Source: CAWIXB01 sp963839955 (GTDB lineage: Bacteria; Actinomycetota; Actinomycetes; JACCUZ01). From it: 64,000 bases of DNA. The notes beneath the pieces are model-generated. The model saw only the letters and a list, made by a program, of their open reading frames with translations. It did not search any database and was not told the DNA's origin. The stretch's first letter is position 1. Each line of letters opens with the position of its first letter. The position numbers and the translations under genes are program-made. The DNA is taken from contig CAWIXB010000001.1 of assembly GCA_963839955.1 (NCBI GenBank), positions 3,410,001-3,474,000 on the forward strand, given 5' to 3'. Positions 54,951 through 63,947 of the stretch are shown in pieces.

Positions 54951-57100
54951 CGATGTCCGAGCAGATGTGGGAGCTGCTGCCCTCGAACCTGCGCCGCCGC
55001 GACACGGAGGCGACTCAGGGCGGGTTCCTCCGTGCGCTGGTCGAGGTGCTCGGCGAGCAGGCCGACCTGGTCGAAGAGGACCTGGCACACCTCTACGACA
55101 ACTGGTTCATCGAGACGTGCGAGCCGTGGGTCGTGCCCTACATCGGCGACCTCCTCGGCGTCCGGCCGCTGCACCCGGTAGGGACGGCGGCGGCGATGCC
55201 GCGTGCGTACGTCGCCAACACCATCGCCTACCGGCGGCGCAAGGGCACACCGGCTGCGCTCGAGCAGCTCGCGCGGGACGTGACCGGGTGGCCGGCCCGC
55301 GTCGTCGAGCTCTACCGGCTGCTCGGCTGGACGCAGTTCGCGAACCACCTGCGGACGGAAGCTGTCGGGACGCCTGACCTGCGCGACGCCACCACGCTCG
55401 AGCTGGTCGACGGCCCGTTCGACCGCACCACCCGCACCGCCGACATTCGCGCGCCGCACACCGGCCGGCCGAACATCCCCGACGTCGCGCTCTGCGTGTG
55501 GCGGCTCGAGCCCTTCCACGTCGCGCGCGCGACCGCCCGTGCGGTGACCACGCCTCCGGACGGCCGCTACACGTTCGACCCGTCGGGTCTCGACGTGCCG
55601 CTCACGAACGCGCCGTTGCCGGAAGGATCCATCACCTCGCTCGCCGGGGAGCGGCACGTGCCAGGACCGCTGCGTCGGCGCGCGCTGTACGACGAGCTGG
55701 AAGGCGTCCGCACCGCCTCCGACCCGCCCGACCTGCCGTTCTTCGGCAGCGTGCCGGTGCTGCAGGTCTATGCCGACACCGGCACCGGTCTGCAGGAGGT
55801 CGACCCGGACGAGCTGACGTCGGCGGATCTCAGCGACGCGCCGCCGGACGTGACGACCGGGTGGCGGCGGCCGGTCGCCCCGGTGGTCGCCGCTGTCGAC
55901 CCGGTGCTCGGTCGGCTGGCGTTCGAGGCAGGCGTCGTGCCCAGCCGCGTCGAGGTCTCCTACACCTATCTCGCACCCGGCCGCGTCGGCGCCGGCCCCT
56001 ACGACCGGTCGTCGTCCTCGATGTCGGACCTGTTGGAGCAGGTCACCTTCTCCCGCGCCGTCGGGCGAAACCTGCCCGGCCGCCCGGCACTCGCCCGGAC
56101 CGAGGTCACCGCCGCCGTTGCCGACTGGGGGACGCCCGCTGCGGACACTGTCGGGCTGATCGCCGTCCTCGACGACCGCACCTACGCGGGCCCGCTGGCG
56201 ATCACGGTGCCGGCGGGCACGACGCTGCTGCTCGTCGGCGGGTCCTGGCCGGACGCCGAGCAGCCACCCGTCGTGGACGAGACGATCGACCCGCGGCGGG
56301 TCAGCCTCGACGAGCGGCGACCCGTGGTGACCGGCGGCATCGTGGTGACGGGCGGCCCGGCCGTCGAGGTCGACGGCGTGACGCCGCCTCGCGGTCGGCT
56401 CCTCGTCGACGGCCTCGTCGTCGAAGGTGGCCTGACCATCGCCGACGGCGACCTCGGCGAGCTCGTCCTCACGCACACGACGCTGGTGCCCGACGCGGCC
56501 GGCGGCCTCACCGTCGAGGCCGGCAACACCGACCTGACCGTGATCGTCGACCGCTGCATCACCGGTCCCCTGTCGGTGCCGGAGGAAGGGCCGGTGCTCG
56601 ACGTACGCACCAGCATCGTCGACGGCGTCGGTGGCCCTGCACTCGACACCGCCGAGTGCGTCGTGACCCTCGACGCCGTGACGGTGCTCGGAGCCCTTTC
56701 GGTACGGGCGCTGACGGCGAGCGACAGCGTGCTGGACGGCTCGGTAACGGTGGCTCGCACCCAGGAGGGCTGCGTGCGCTACAGCGCGGTCGACGACACC
56801 GCTCGCACCCCCCGTCGCTACCGCTGCCAGCCGGACCTGACGCTGCGCGACACGACCGACTCAGCCGCCAGTGTGCGCGCCCGTTTGACCCCACAACTGC
56901 AGTCCCGACGCTTCGGCGACCCGGGCTACGGCCAGCTGTCGGACCGATGCGCCGACGAACTGCTCACCGGTTCCTCCCTGCACAGCGACATGGGCGCGTT
57001 CGCCCACCTGGTGCGCCCGCAACGGGAGGCGAACCTGCGCACCGCACTCGACGAGTACCTGCGCGTGGGCCTGACGGCCAGCGTGCTCCACGTCACCTGA
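54947..57100 (+). CDS. eCIS tail protein I-like baseplate protein with beta-helix extension
   Basis: 717 residues. The N-terminus (LVEDLAHLYDNW-type segment, PYIGDLLGVRPLHPVGT, ANTIAYRRRKGTPAALEQLA) matches phage P2 gpI-like proteins that link baseplate to fibres. Residues about 430-640 are repetitive beta-strands (LFVDGLVVEGGLTIADGDLG-like, LELTHTTLVPD-like), suggesting a right-handed beta-helix. Probably connects to the following giant protein. Confidence 0.85.
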   Translation: MTMSEQMWELLPSNLRRRDTEATQGGFLRALVEVLGEQADLVEEDLAHLYDNWFIETCEPWVVPYIGDLLGVRPLHPVGTAAAMPRAYVANTIAYRRRKGTPAALEQLARDVTGWPARVVELYRLLGWTQFANHLRTEAVGTPDLRDATTLELVDGPFDRTTRTADIRAPHTGRPNIPDVALCVWRLEPFHVARATARAVTTPPDGRYTFDPSGLDVPLTNAPLPEGSITSLAGERHVPGPLRRRALYDELEGVRTASDPPDLPFFGSVPVLQVYADTGTGLQEVDPDELTSADLSDAPPDVTTGWRRPVAPVVAAVDPVLGRLAFEAGVVPSRVEVSYTYLAPGRVGAGPYDRSSSSMSDLLEQVTFSRAVGRNLPGRPALARTEVTAAVADWGTPAADTVGLIAVLDDRTYAGPLAITVPAGTTLLLVGGSWPDAEQPPVVDETIDPRRVSLDERRPVVTGGIVVTGGPAVEVDGVTPPRGRLLVDGLVVEGGLTIADGDLGELVLTHTTLVPDAAGGLTVEAGNTDLTVIVDRCITGPLSVPEEGPVLDVRTSIVDGVGGPALDTAECVVTLDAVTVLGALSVRALTASDSVLDGSVTVARTQEGCVRYSAVDDTARTPRRYRCQPDLTLRDTTDSAASVRARLTPQLQSRRFGDPGYGQLSDRCADELLTGSSLHSDMGAFAHLVRPQREANLRTALDEYLRVGLTASVLHVT

Positions 57101-57112
57101 GGGGACAAGACG

Positions 57113-60100
57113 ATGCACGGTGGAGACCTCACCCGCTCGACCTTCGACGCGGCCCGTCGCTTCTCCGGCGTGCGGCTCCAACAGGGTCGGGTGCAGCTCG
57201 ACGCCGACTGGAACGAACAGCTCGACATCGCTGCCCACCGCGACCGCGCGCACGTCGTCGACACCGTCGGGCCCAACGGCGTACCGAAGAGCGGTGGCGG
57301 GTTCGCCGTCGCGGTGTCTCCGGACGGCGGTGACCTGCTGCTATCGCCCGGTCGCGGCTGGGTCGAGGGGACGCTGTGCGAGAGCGGTGCCGAGCGCACC
57401 GGCGCGGCGCTGAGCGGCGCGACGGCGACCGTCGCCTCCGTCATGCTCGACGGCAGCCCGCTTACGGTGCACGACTGGGTCCTCGTCGAGGACGGCGCCG
57501 GCACCGCAACTGCCAGCCGCCTCGTCTCTGTCGACACGGACACCCGGGAAGCGGAGCTCGAGTCGCCGCCGCTCGCGCCGGTGGCCCCGGTGACGATGCG
57601 CCGGCTCGCGTCGTACGCCGTCCAGCCCGACCTGCCCGGACCCGACCACACGCAGCAGGCGAGTGCCGGTGCACCCCGCGTCCTCGACCTCGCCGACGGG
57701 CTCTACCTCGCCTACCTCGACGTCTGGGAGCGTTCGGTCACCGCGCTCGACGTTCCGGAGATCCGGGAGAAGGCGCTCGGCGGACCCGACACGGCAACGC
57801 GCGACCGCACCGTCTGGCAGCTGCGGCTGCTGGAGCTCGACGGCGCTGCCGGTGACGTCGACTGCGACAGCGACCTCAGTGAGTGGACAGACGTCGCCTT
57901 CGCCTCGCCGACCGGCACCATGGCGGCGCGGGCCGAGACCCCGGCCGACGAGGTCGACCTCTGCACGCCGACACCCGCCGGCGGCTACACCGGTCTCGAG
58001 AACCAGCTCTTCCGCGTGCAGGTGCATGGCCTCGCGGGCGACGGGTCGCCGCGCATCCTGTGGAGCCGGGAGAACGCCTCGATCGAGACCACGTGGCAGG
58101 CCTCGGCCGGTGCCGAGCTGACCGTGTCGGGCATCGGTCCCGACGACGTACGCGGCTTCGCCGGTGACCAGTGGGTCGAGCTCGTCGACGACGCCCGCCT
58201 GCTTGCGGCGCAGCCCGGCACCCTCGTCCGGCTGCTCAAGGCCGAGGGCAGCACGCTGACCGTCGACCCGACCTCGGCCGACGGCAGTCTGGCGCGCGCG
58301 GACTTCGGGTCCGGCGCCAAGGTGCGACGCTGGGACTCCGACGGCGTCGTGACCGCCACGACCGACACGTGGGTGAACCTGGAGAACGGCGTCCAGGTGC
58401 GCTTCACCCCCGGTACCTACCGGCTCGGTGACTACTGGCTCGTGGCCGCCCGCAGCGCGGTGGCCGACGTCGACTGGCCGCGCGACCCCGAGGGCAGGTC
58501 GCTGTCCCGGCCCGCCGACGGCGTAGAACACGCCCGCGCCCACCTCGCCCTGGTGCGCTCGTCGGGCGGCACATTGACTACGACGGACTGCCGGTCGCGT
58601 TTCCCGTCGCTGACCACGCTCACCGCAAGCGACGTCGGCTTCGACGACGCCGTCTGCGACCTCACCGGAGTCGGCACCGTACAGGAGGCGATCGACCGGC
58701 TGTGCCAGCAGCACGACCTGCGCCGGCACCACAAGCTGTTGCACGGCTGGGGCATCGTCTGCGGGCTGCAGGTGCACTGCGGTCCCAACGAGGAGAAGCG
58801 GCGCAACGTGACCGTGCTCCCGGGCAGCGCGATCGACTCGGAGGGCAACGACGTCGACCTCACCCGGGAGACCGTCATCGACATACTCGAACGCATCGAG
58901 CGCCTCCAGGAGACGCTCCCCGCCGACGAGAAGCCAGTGCTGGACGAGAACGGCGACGGCGACGTCTGCCTGTCGATGCGTGCCTCCGGCGGGGGGCGGC
59001 CCAGGTTCGACGTGACCAAGATGGACCCCGACACCGGCAGCACGCGCAACGTGCTCAACGGCACCCTGCTGCTCGACTTCTACGACGACTGCATCAAGAG
59101 CCTGCACGAGTGGCTGCAGGACGAGTTCCAGCCGCCCGAGGACGAGCAGGGCCTGCCCGTCGGCCCGGCGCGCCAACTCGCGTCGGCGGTGTCGAACCTC
59201 ATCGCCCAGCCCGTCAACCCGCGGTCGGGACGCAACATCTTCATCTCGCCGCGTGAGGACAAGCTGCTGCAACGCTTCTACAAGGGACTGCGCGAGCGAC
59301 TGCAGAGCGAGACGTTCTGCGCGATGTTCGAGGGCGCACGGACCCCGCCTGACTACCCGACCATCGTCGAGGGCCTGGACACGATCTTCGGAACGGGCGC
59401 GCACAACCGGGTCCGGATGCGGCCCGGCGGGACGGAGGCCTGGTCCGTGGGCCCCGGACTCAACCCGCTCAAGCCGGTCGCGACCATCAACCGCTACGAC
59501 CTGCAGGCAGGCCGGCTGATCGAGGTGATCGACCCGATCGCCGGCGTTCCCATCAGCCGCGACACCCCCGTGGAGACGGGCACCGCGGCCGTGTCGGACG
59601 TCGCGTTCTCGCCTGACGGCCGGACCGTCTACGTGACGATCCCGACGCGCAACGAGGACAACACCATCGTCCGCGTGGGACGCCTGGGTCGAGCCGGCGG
59701 GGCCGAGATACCGGAGGTCCACTGGGAGCCGATGGTCACCATCTGCGGCGTCAAGCTGGTCACGCTCGCCACCACAGCGGCCGACCCCAAGTTCTTCTAC
59801 GCCATCGGCCACCGCAAGGTCACCGTCACCCGCGACGGCAAACAGGTGACCGAGTGGCATGGCGCGGGGCTCTACCGCATCGACCCGGTGAACATCGACC
59901 CTGATGCCCGCCCGCTGCCCGTCAACGTCTTCCCTGTCGGCCACCTCGTCATCACCGACGCGGGTCAGGCGCTGCTGACGGCGATGTCCGGCGACACGGA
60001 GATCGGCAACTACACCCAGATCGCCCAGGTCCGGGTGCCCGAGGGTGTCGAGTTCGGCCCCCGCATCGCCCTTCCCTCGGGAGGCAAGGACGACCTCGCC

Positions 60101-61384
60101 GTCGTCGCGCTGCGGAGCCCGCGGGTCACGGTCGCCTGCGTCGTCGTCTCGACGGGCTCGACCAAGTCGGTGCTTACCTACGAGGTGGGCAACGGCGCGC
60201 TCATCGGCGACGGCAACCCGGTGGAGGTGAGCCGGACCAAGGGGACGGTGCGGGTGCTCGGCGCTGCGGACATGTTCGCCGTCGTCGTCGCGGACGAGTA
60301 CGCCCTCAAGCTGGTCGGCCCCACCAGTGGCGCCCTCGTCGATCGCTATCTCCTGCCGATGCAAGTGGGGCCGGTGGCGCTGACGACGGCGACCAGCGCG
60401 CGCTCGGTGCTCGTGCTCAACTACGTCTCGAACACCCTCTCCGTGGTGCCCAATGAGCTGCTCAGCCCGGAGACCAGGGCCGACCTTGCCGCGCTGGCCG
60501 CCTACCGCGCCGGCATGCTCGAGGCGTTCTCCGACCTGCTCGGCGGCTTCCTCCAGTACCTCAAGGACTGCCTCTTCGACCACTTCCTCGTCCGCTGCCC
60601 CCAGCCCACCGGGGAGGAGACGCTCTTCCTCGCCGGCATCAGCGTGCGCGGCCGCCAGGTCTACCGGGTGTGCAACTTCTCGAAACGGCGCTACGTGAAG
60701 AGCTTCCCGCTGGTGGGCTACTGGCTCTCCGTCGTACCGATCCTGCCCATGCTCGGCACCCAGTTCGTGCGGCTCGCCTGCTCGGTCATCGTCGAGAAGT
60801 TCGCCGGGCTATCCGTCGACGACGACTCGCAGGGTCGCGACCGGGTCTCCGTCGACCAGCTCCAGCAGCTGCTGCAGTTCGCGCAGTCGCGCGACCTGCC
60901 CAGCAACATCTCGGACCTGCGCGGTCGTGCGTCCGCGGTGCCCGACGTCCTCCGGTCGGCCCTGGTGCCCTCCGCGCCACGACCCACCGCGCGTGGTGGC
61001 CCGATCGTGACGGCGAGCGCGGTAGGGCAGCCGGTCGACGTGGTCGCCGAGAACCTTCGCAAGCGTGGTGTCACGGTCCGCCAGGAGGCGGTCGGGGACG
61101 ACAGCAACGTCTCCGATGTCGCCACGTCACTGCCGGCCTTCTTCCGGGACGCGAAGCGCGGCGACGAGGTGACGCTGTACGAGGACGGTGGACGGGTGAG
61201 CTACTTCGGCGTCCAGCGCGCGGAGTCCGTCCGGCGGGCGGCCCGTGGCGGCGAGCCGTCGGAGCAAACAGCGGACGTGCAGGCCCTGGTCGCACGGCTC
61301 GAGTCGCTCGAGGCGGAGGTCGCCAGACTGCGGGCCCGGAAGACGTCCGCTCGCAAGCGCTCACCCGAGAAACCGAGCGAGTGA
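57113..61384 (+). CDS. Giant eCIS protein (DUF6519-type N-terminus), possible tail fibre
   Basis: 1423 residues from ATG 57113 behind GGGGA. The N-terminus TRSTFDAARRFSGVRLQQGR, then VQLDADWNEQLDIAAHRDR, matches DUF6519 found in eCIS and phage-tail clusters. Around 820-1120 there are propeller-like strands (VSDVAFSPDGRTVYVTIP). The C-terminus has a coiled coil (ALVARLESLEAEVARLRAR) and a basic tail. Position after tail protein I, size and coiled coil suggest a fibre or target-binding arm. No protease or toxin motif recognised. Confidence 0.8.
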   Translation: MHGGDLTRSTFDAARRFSGVRLQQGRVQLDADWNEQLDIAAHRDRAHVVDTVGPNGVPKSGGGFAVAVSPDGGDLLLSPGRGWVEGTLCESGAERTGAALSGATATVASVMLDGSPLTVHDWVLVEDGAGTATASRLVSVDTDTREAELESPPLAPVAPVTMRRLASYAVQPDLPGPDHTQQASAGAPRVLDLADGLYLAYLDVWERSVTALDVPEIREKALGGPDTATRDRTVWQLRLLELDGAAGDVDCDSDLSEWTDVAFASPTGTMAARAETPADEVDLCTPTPAGGYTGLENQLFRVQVHGLAGDGSPRILWSRENASIETTWQASAGAELTVSGIGPDDVRGFAGDQWVELVDDARLLAAQPGTLVRLLKAEGSTLTVDPTSADGSLARADFGSGAKVRRWDSDGVVTATTDTWVNLENGVQVRFTPGTYRLGDYWLVAARSAVADVDWPRDPEGRSLSRPADGVEHARAHLALVRSSGGTLTTTDCRSRFPSLTTLTASDVGFDDAVCDLTGVGTVQEAIDRLCQQHDLRRHHKLLHGWGIVCGLQVHCGPNEEKRRNVTVLPGSAIDSEGNDVDLTRETVIDILERIERLQETLPADEKPVLDENGDGDVCLSMRASGGGRPRFDVTKMDPDTGSTRNVLNGTLLLDFYDDCIKSLHEWLQDEFQPPEDEQGLPVGPARQLASAVSNLIAQPVNPRSGRNIFISPREDKLLQRFYKGLRERLQSETFCAMFEGARTPPDYPTIVEGLDTIFGTGAHNRVRMRPGGTEAWSVGPGLNPLKPVATINRYDLQAGRLIEVIDPIAGVPISRDTPVETGTAAVSDVAFSPDGRTVYVTIPTRNEDNTIVRVGRLGRAGGAEIPEVHWEPMVTICGVKLVTLATTAADPKFFYAIGHRKVTVTRDGKQVTEWHGAGLYRIDPVNIDPDARPLPVNVFPVGHLVITDAGQALLTAMSGDTEIGNYTQIAQVRVPEGVEFGPRIALPSGGKDDLAVVALRSPRVTVACVVVSTGSTKSVLTYEVGNGALIGDGNPVEVSRTKGTVRVLGAADMFAVVVADEYALKLVGPTSGALVDRYLLPMQVGPVALTTATSARSVLVLNYVSNTLSVVPNELLSPETRADLAALAAYRAGMLEAFSDLLGGFLQYLKDCLFDHFLVRCPQPTGEETLFLAGISVRGRQVYRVCNFSKRRYVKSFPLVGYWLSVVPILPMLGTQFVRLACSVIVEKFAGLSVDDDSQGRDRVSVDQLQQLLQFAQSRDLPSNISDLRGRASAVPDVLRSALVPSAPRPTARGGPIVTASAVGQPVDVVAENLRKRGVTVRQEAVGDDSNVSDVATSLPAFFRDAKRGDEVTLYEDGGRVSYFGVQRAESVRRAARGGEPSEQTADVQALVARLESLEAEVARLRARKTSARKRSPEKPSE

Positions 61385-61412
61385 GCACCATGTGCCGGCC
61401 TGGCTGTCGTCG

Positions 61413-61613
61413 ATGACCATCTCGTCCGGCCCCACGGCGCTGTTCGTGGTACGGGCCTGGCTCGAAGGCCCGCTCCCGGAGGGCTTCCGGGCCAGGGTGA
61501 GCGCGGCACCCGAGCTCACCGGGGCAGAGCCGGAGGTGGTCAACGTGGCCGAGCCCGAGGCGGTCCTGCGGTTGCTCGGCGAGTGGCTGACGAGCGTGAC
61601 GGAAAGGCCATGA
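61413..61613 (+). CDS. Small eCIS-associated protein
   Basis: 66 residues from ATG 61413; GTG 61392 would add 7. Sequence ALFVVRAWLEGPLPEGFRAR and a C-terminal helix (EAVLRLLGEWLTSVTE) look like a compact domain. It overlaps the BTAD gene start by ATGA, so it belongs to the operon. Function unknown. Confidence 0.7.
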   Translation: MTISSGPTALFVVRAWLEGPLPEGFRARVSAAPELTGAEPEVVNVAEPEAVLRLLGEWLTSVTERP

Positions 61614-62446
61614 GCATCATGCGCACGCGATTGACAGCGGCCGCCACTCGGCGTAATCAAGTAGGTCCGGGGCCGATCGAGAAGACGGGCGGCTCGACGG
61701 CCGAGCGCGGGGAGCCCCGTGTGAGTCTGCAGGACAACGTCGGCGCCGCCGAGCCAGACCAGCTCCGGCTGCTCGGTCAGTTCCTGCTCACCGATGGCAC
61801 CCGGCCTGTCCCCCTCCCGGCGACCGCCGAGCGGGTGGTCGCGTTCCTCGCGCTGCAGGGGCCGTCCCCCCGGCAGTACGTCGCCGGGTCCCTCTGGCCC
61901 GAGGTCCCCGAGCGGCAGGCGATGGCCAGCCTGCGCACCGCCATCTGGCGTACCGACCGGGCCTGCCCCCGGCTCCTGGAAGCGGACGGCCGAGGGCTGC
62001 GCCTGCGAGCCCACCTGCTCGTCGACAGCGCCACCCTTGCCGGGCAGATCGCGCTGCTGCTGCGGGCACCGGAGAACCCCTCACCCGAGGCGGACCTCGG
62101 CGGGTCTGCGGGGTCGGCGACCTTGTTGCCCGGCTGGTACGACGACTGGGTCATCGTGCCCCGCGAGCGGCTGCGCCAGATGTACCTCGAGGCGCTCGAG
62201 ATCACCGCATACCGGCAGCTCGCTCGCGGCTGGCACGCCAGGGCGCTGGAGTCGGCCCTGATCGCGGCCGGTCTCGAGCCGCTGCGTGAGACGGCGCACC
62301 GCGCTCTCGTGCAGATCCACCTCTCGGTGGGCAACGTCAGCGAGGCGGTCCGGGTCTTCGACTCGTTCCGCGAGCGGCTCGATCGTGAGATGTCGGTCGC
62401 GCCTACGCCCGCGATGCGGGGACTCCTGTCCGCAGTCATGGCGTAG
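61610..62446 (+). CDS. BTAD/SARP-type transcriptional regulator, last gene of eCIS operon
   Basis: 278 residues from ATG 61610 (ATG 61619 also possible). A winged-helix-like domain (about 45-140: LRLLGQFLLTDGTRPVPLPA, VVAFLALQGPSPRQYVAGSL, WP) precedes the BTAD helices (about 165-265: ERLRQMYLEALEITAYRQLA, ALIAAGLEPLRETAHRALV). SARP/BTAD proteins bind short direct repeats at 11-bp spacing, as present at 36086-36126. It is probably an activator of its own operon. No ATPase or TPR extension. Confidence 0.88.
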   Translation: MSIMRTRLTAAATRRNQVGPGPIEKTGGSTAERGEPRVSLQDNVGAAEPDQLRLLGQFLLTDGTRPVPLPATAERVVAFLALQGPSPRQYVAGSLWPEVPERQAMASLRTAIWRTDRACPRLLEADGRGLRLRAHLLVDSATLAGQIALLLRAPENPSPEADLGGSAGSATLLPGWYDDWVIVPRERLRQMYLEALEITAYRQLARGWHARALESALIAAGLEPLRETAHRALVQIHLSVGNVSEAVRVFDSFRERLDREMSVAPTPAMRGLLSAVMA

Positions 62447-63017
62447 CTACTTGCCCAGGCGTCCGTCGATGCGTTCGCGCAGCAGGTCGGCGTGGCCGTT
62501 GTGTCGCGCGTACTCCTCCACCATGTGCACCAGCACCTCGCGCAATGAGATCTCCCCGTCTTCGAAGGGATGCTTGCCCGTGATGTCGAGGTCGGGCGCG
62601 TCGGCGACGAACCGTTGCGCGAAGGCGACCTCGGACCGCCACGCGTGCCATGCCTGCGCCACCCCCCTCCACGTCGGGAGCCGCGCCGTCGAAGTCTCCA
62701 TCCCGGTCGGTGGCGGAACGGAAGTGCGACGGCGCATCCTGCTCGGCCATCACCCGGCGGAACCATTGGCGCTCGATGTCGGCCATGTGACGCACCAGTC
62801 CGAGCAGCGACAAGATGGACGGCTCAACGGAGCGGCGGGCCAGGTCGGCCGCGTCGAGACCGGCTCACTTCATCTCCAGGGTGAGGCGCTGACATCGCAG
62901 GTACTCGACCAGCGTGGTGCGCTCGTCGCCCAGACGCGGGCCGCCTTCCCGTGGGTCGTTCTCTGCGTCGACGAACATCTCTGCCCTCAGGCTCGAGCCA
63001 CTCATGGCCGCCATCAT
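62447..63017 (-). pseudogene. DUF664/DinB-family gene broken by a nonsense codon and a frameshift
   Basis: Reading back from ATG 63017 or 63005, the frame runs through FVDAENDPREGGPRLGDERT and RLTLEMK to a TGA at 62867-62865. The same frame continues with AGLDAADLARRSVEPS, LGLVRHMADIERQWFRRV and FDGAAPDVEGG. A GGGGGG run near 62665-62670 then shifts the frame by one base, after which VAQAWHAWRSEVAFAQRFV and EVLVHMVEEYARHNGHADLL complete the family pattern to TAG at 62449-62447. DUF664 proteins are DinB-like with helical metal-binding residues. Two separate lesions make a decayed gene likely; the homopolymer shift alone could be a sequencing error. Confidence 0.85.
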
Positions 63018-63085
63018 CGGCGAACTCCGCGTGACGCACCACGGGCTTTCCTGGGCCGGTCAGCGCCACGGGTACCGTGGCGCGC

Positions 63086-63460
63086 ATGACTGACGATGGC
63101 GTTGTCGTCTGGTACAACCCGCGCTGCTCGAAGTGCCAGGGTGCCGACGAGTTGCTCGCGGCGTACGGCGTGCCCGCGCAGCGGGTCTTCTACCTCGATG
63201 ACCCGCCGTCCCGAGACGAGATCCGCCGTGTGCTCGCCCTGCTCGGATCGACGGACCCGCGCGTCATGATGCGGACGCGCGAGCCCCGCTACGGAGAGCT
63301 CGGCCTGGCGGACAGTTCGGCCGACGACCTGATCGATGCGATGGCGACCTACCCCGAGCTCATCGAGCGACCGATCGTGATCCGCGCGGACCGGGCCGTA
63401 GTCGCGCGGCCGCCGGAGCTCCTCCTGTCCCTGCTCGACGCCGACCAGAAGCCCGTCTGA
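63086..63460 (+). CDS. ArsC/Spx-family thioredoxin-fold protein
   Basis: 124 residues from ATG 63086 (GTG 63077 adds 3). WYNPRCSKCQGADELL has the ArsC active-site cysteine, with a CSKC motif. YPELIERPIVIRADRAVVAR is the conserved arsenate-reductase-family segment. It may reduce arsenate via a thiol donor, but many family members have no arsenic role, and no ars genes are nearby. Confidence 0.87.
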   Translation: MTDDGVVVWYNPRCSKCQGADELLAAYGVPAQRVFYLDDPPSRDEIRRVLALLGSTDPRVMMRTREPRYGELGLADSSADDLIDAMATYPELIERPIVIRADRAVVARPPELLLSLLDADQKPV

Positions 63461-63473
63461 CCCGTCCACTTCT

Positions 63474-63581
63474 TGATCGTTCCCAGGCCCCACAATGCCT
63501 CGGGGGCGCCCGTTGTGTCGCGCTGGCGCGAGCCAGATCGACGTCGCCCGCCATCGCCTATGTGGGGCCGGGTAACGATCA
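63474..63581. repeat. Long imperfect inverted repeat with structured loop between convergent genes
   Basis: A 21-bp arm at 63474-63494 (TGATCGTT to GCCCCACA) pairs with 63561-63581 at 19 of 21 positions. The loop contains further short hairpins (CTGGC-GCGA-GCCAG and CGGGGGCGCCCG). It fills most of the 163-bp gap between the ArsC-like and Cas2/SinR-like genes. It may be a terminator pair, a small repeat element or an RNA structure. Confidence 0.6.
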
Positions 63582-63623
63582 TGGGCCCCGTCACGCCGCC
63601 TCCGCGAATCCGCCCCTGCCAGA

Positions 63624-63947
63624 TCAGGGGGACAGCATTCCTTCCCTCTGCGTGTTGCTGATGTTCTGGCTGTTGGAAAGCAGCCACGCGTGCACTGGCC
63701 CGGCCATGTTGTGGATCGCCCACTGATCGCCGCCGACGTGGAACACGAGGAGCTGGTCATTGCTGTCGATATACGGCGCCAGGTCGTTGCGCAACTGTTG
63801 GGCGGACTTGTAGGTGTCGACGATCCAGACCGACTCGAGCAATCGTTGAGCTCGGCCACCGGGACCTTTCAGAGCCGCGTACAGCGCTGCGTAGTCGTTT
63901 CCCGACTCGGGTCCGCCGAGGTCGTAGGAAACCAGTAGTCGGGGCAT
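63624..63947 (-). CDS. Small Cas2/SinR-like protein
   Basis: 107 residues; GGAGGGAAC precedes the ATG. RLLVSYDLGGPESGNDYAAL, then LLESVWIVDTYKSAQQLRND and NDQLLVFHVGGDQWA follow the ferredoxin-like pattern of Cas2 and the related SinR group. No CRISPR array or other cas gene is in the window, so CRISPR function is unlikely. It may be a lone nuclease-like or toxin-like relative. Confidence 0.75.
   Translation of the reverse strand: MPRLLVSYDLGGPESGNDYAALYAALKGPGGRAQRLLESVWIVDTYKSAQQLRNDLAPYIDSNDQLLVFHVGGDQWAIHNMAGPVHAWLLSNSQNISNTQREGMLSP

Noticed and set aside
54230..56476. 748-aa minus-strand open frame
   Set aside because: Shadow of the J-like protein 2 and tail protein I genes; no start signal or domain.
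57341..60583. 1080-aa open frame on the minus strand
   Set aside because: It is the high-GC shadow of the DUF6519 gene; its sequence is repetitive Arg/Val/Gly/Asp-rich with no family pattern, and the plus-strand gene has clear domains.
38906..61384. Prophage or type VI secretion system
   Set aside because: No capsid, terminase, portal, integrase, lysis genes or TssJLM/ClpV-type membrane complex; AAA+ ATPase, Pvc16 and DUF4157 point to eCIS.
63624..63947. CRISPR-Cas locus
   Set aside because: Only one Cas2-like gene and no repeat-spacer array within the window.
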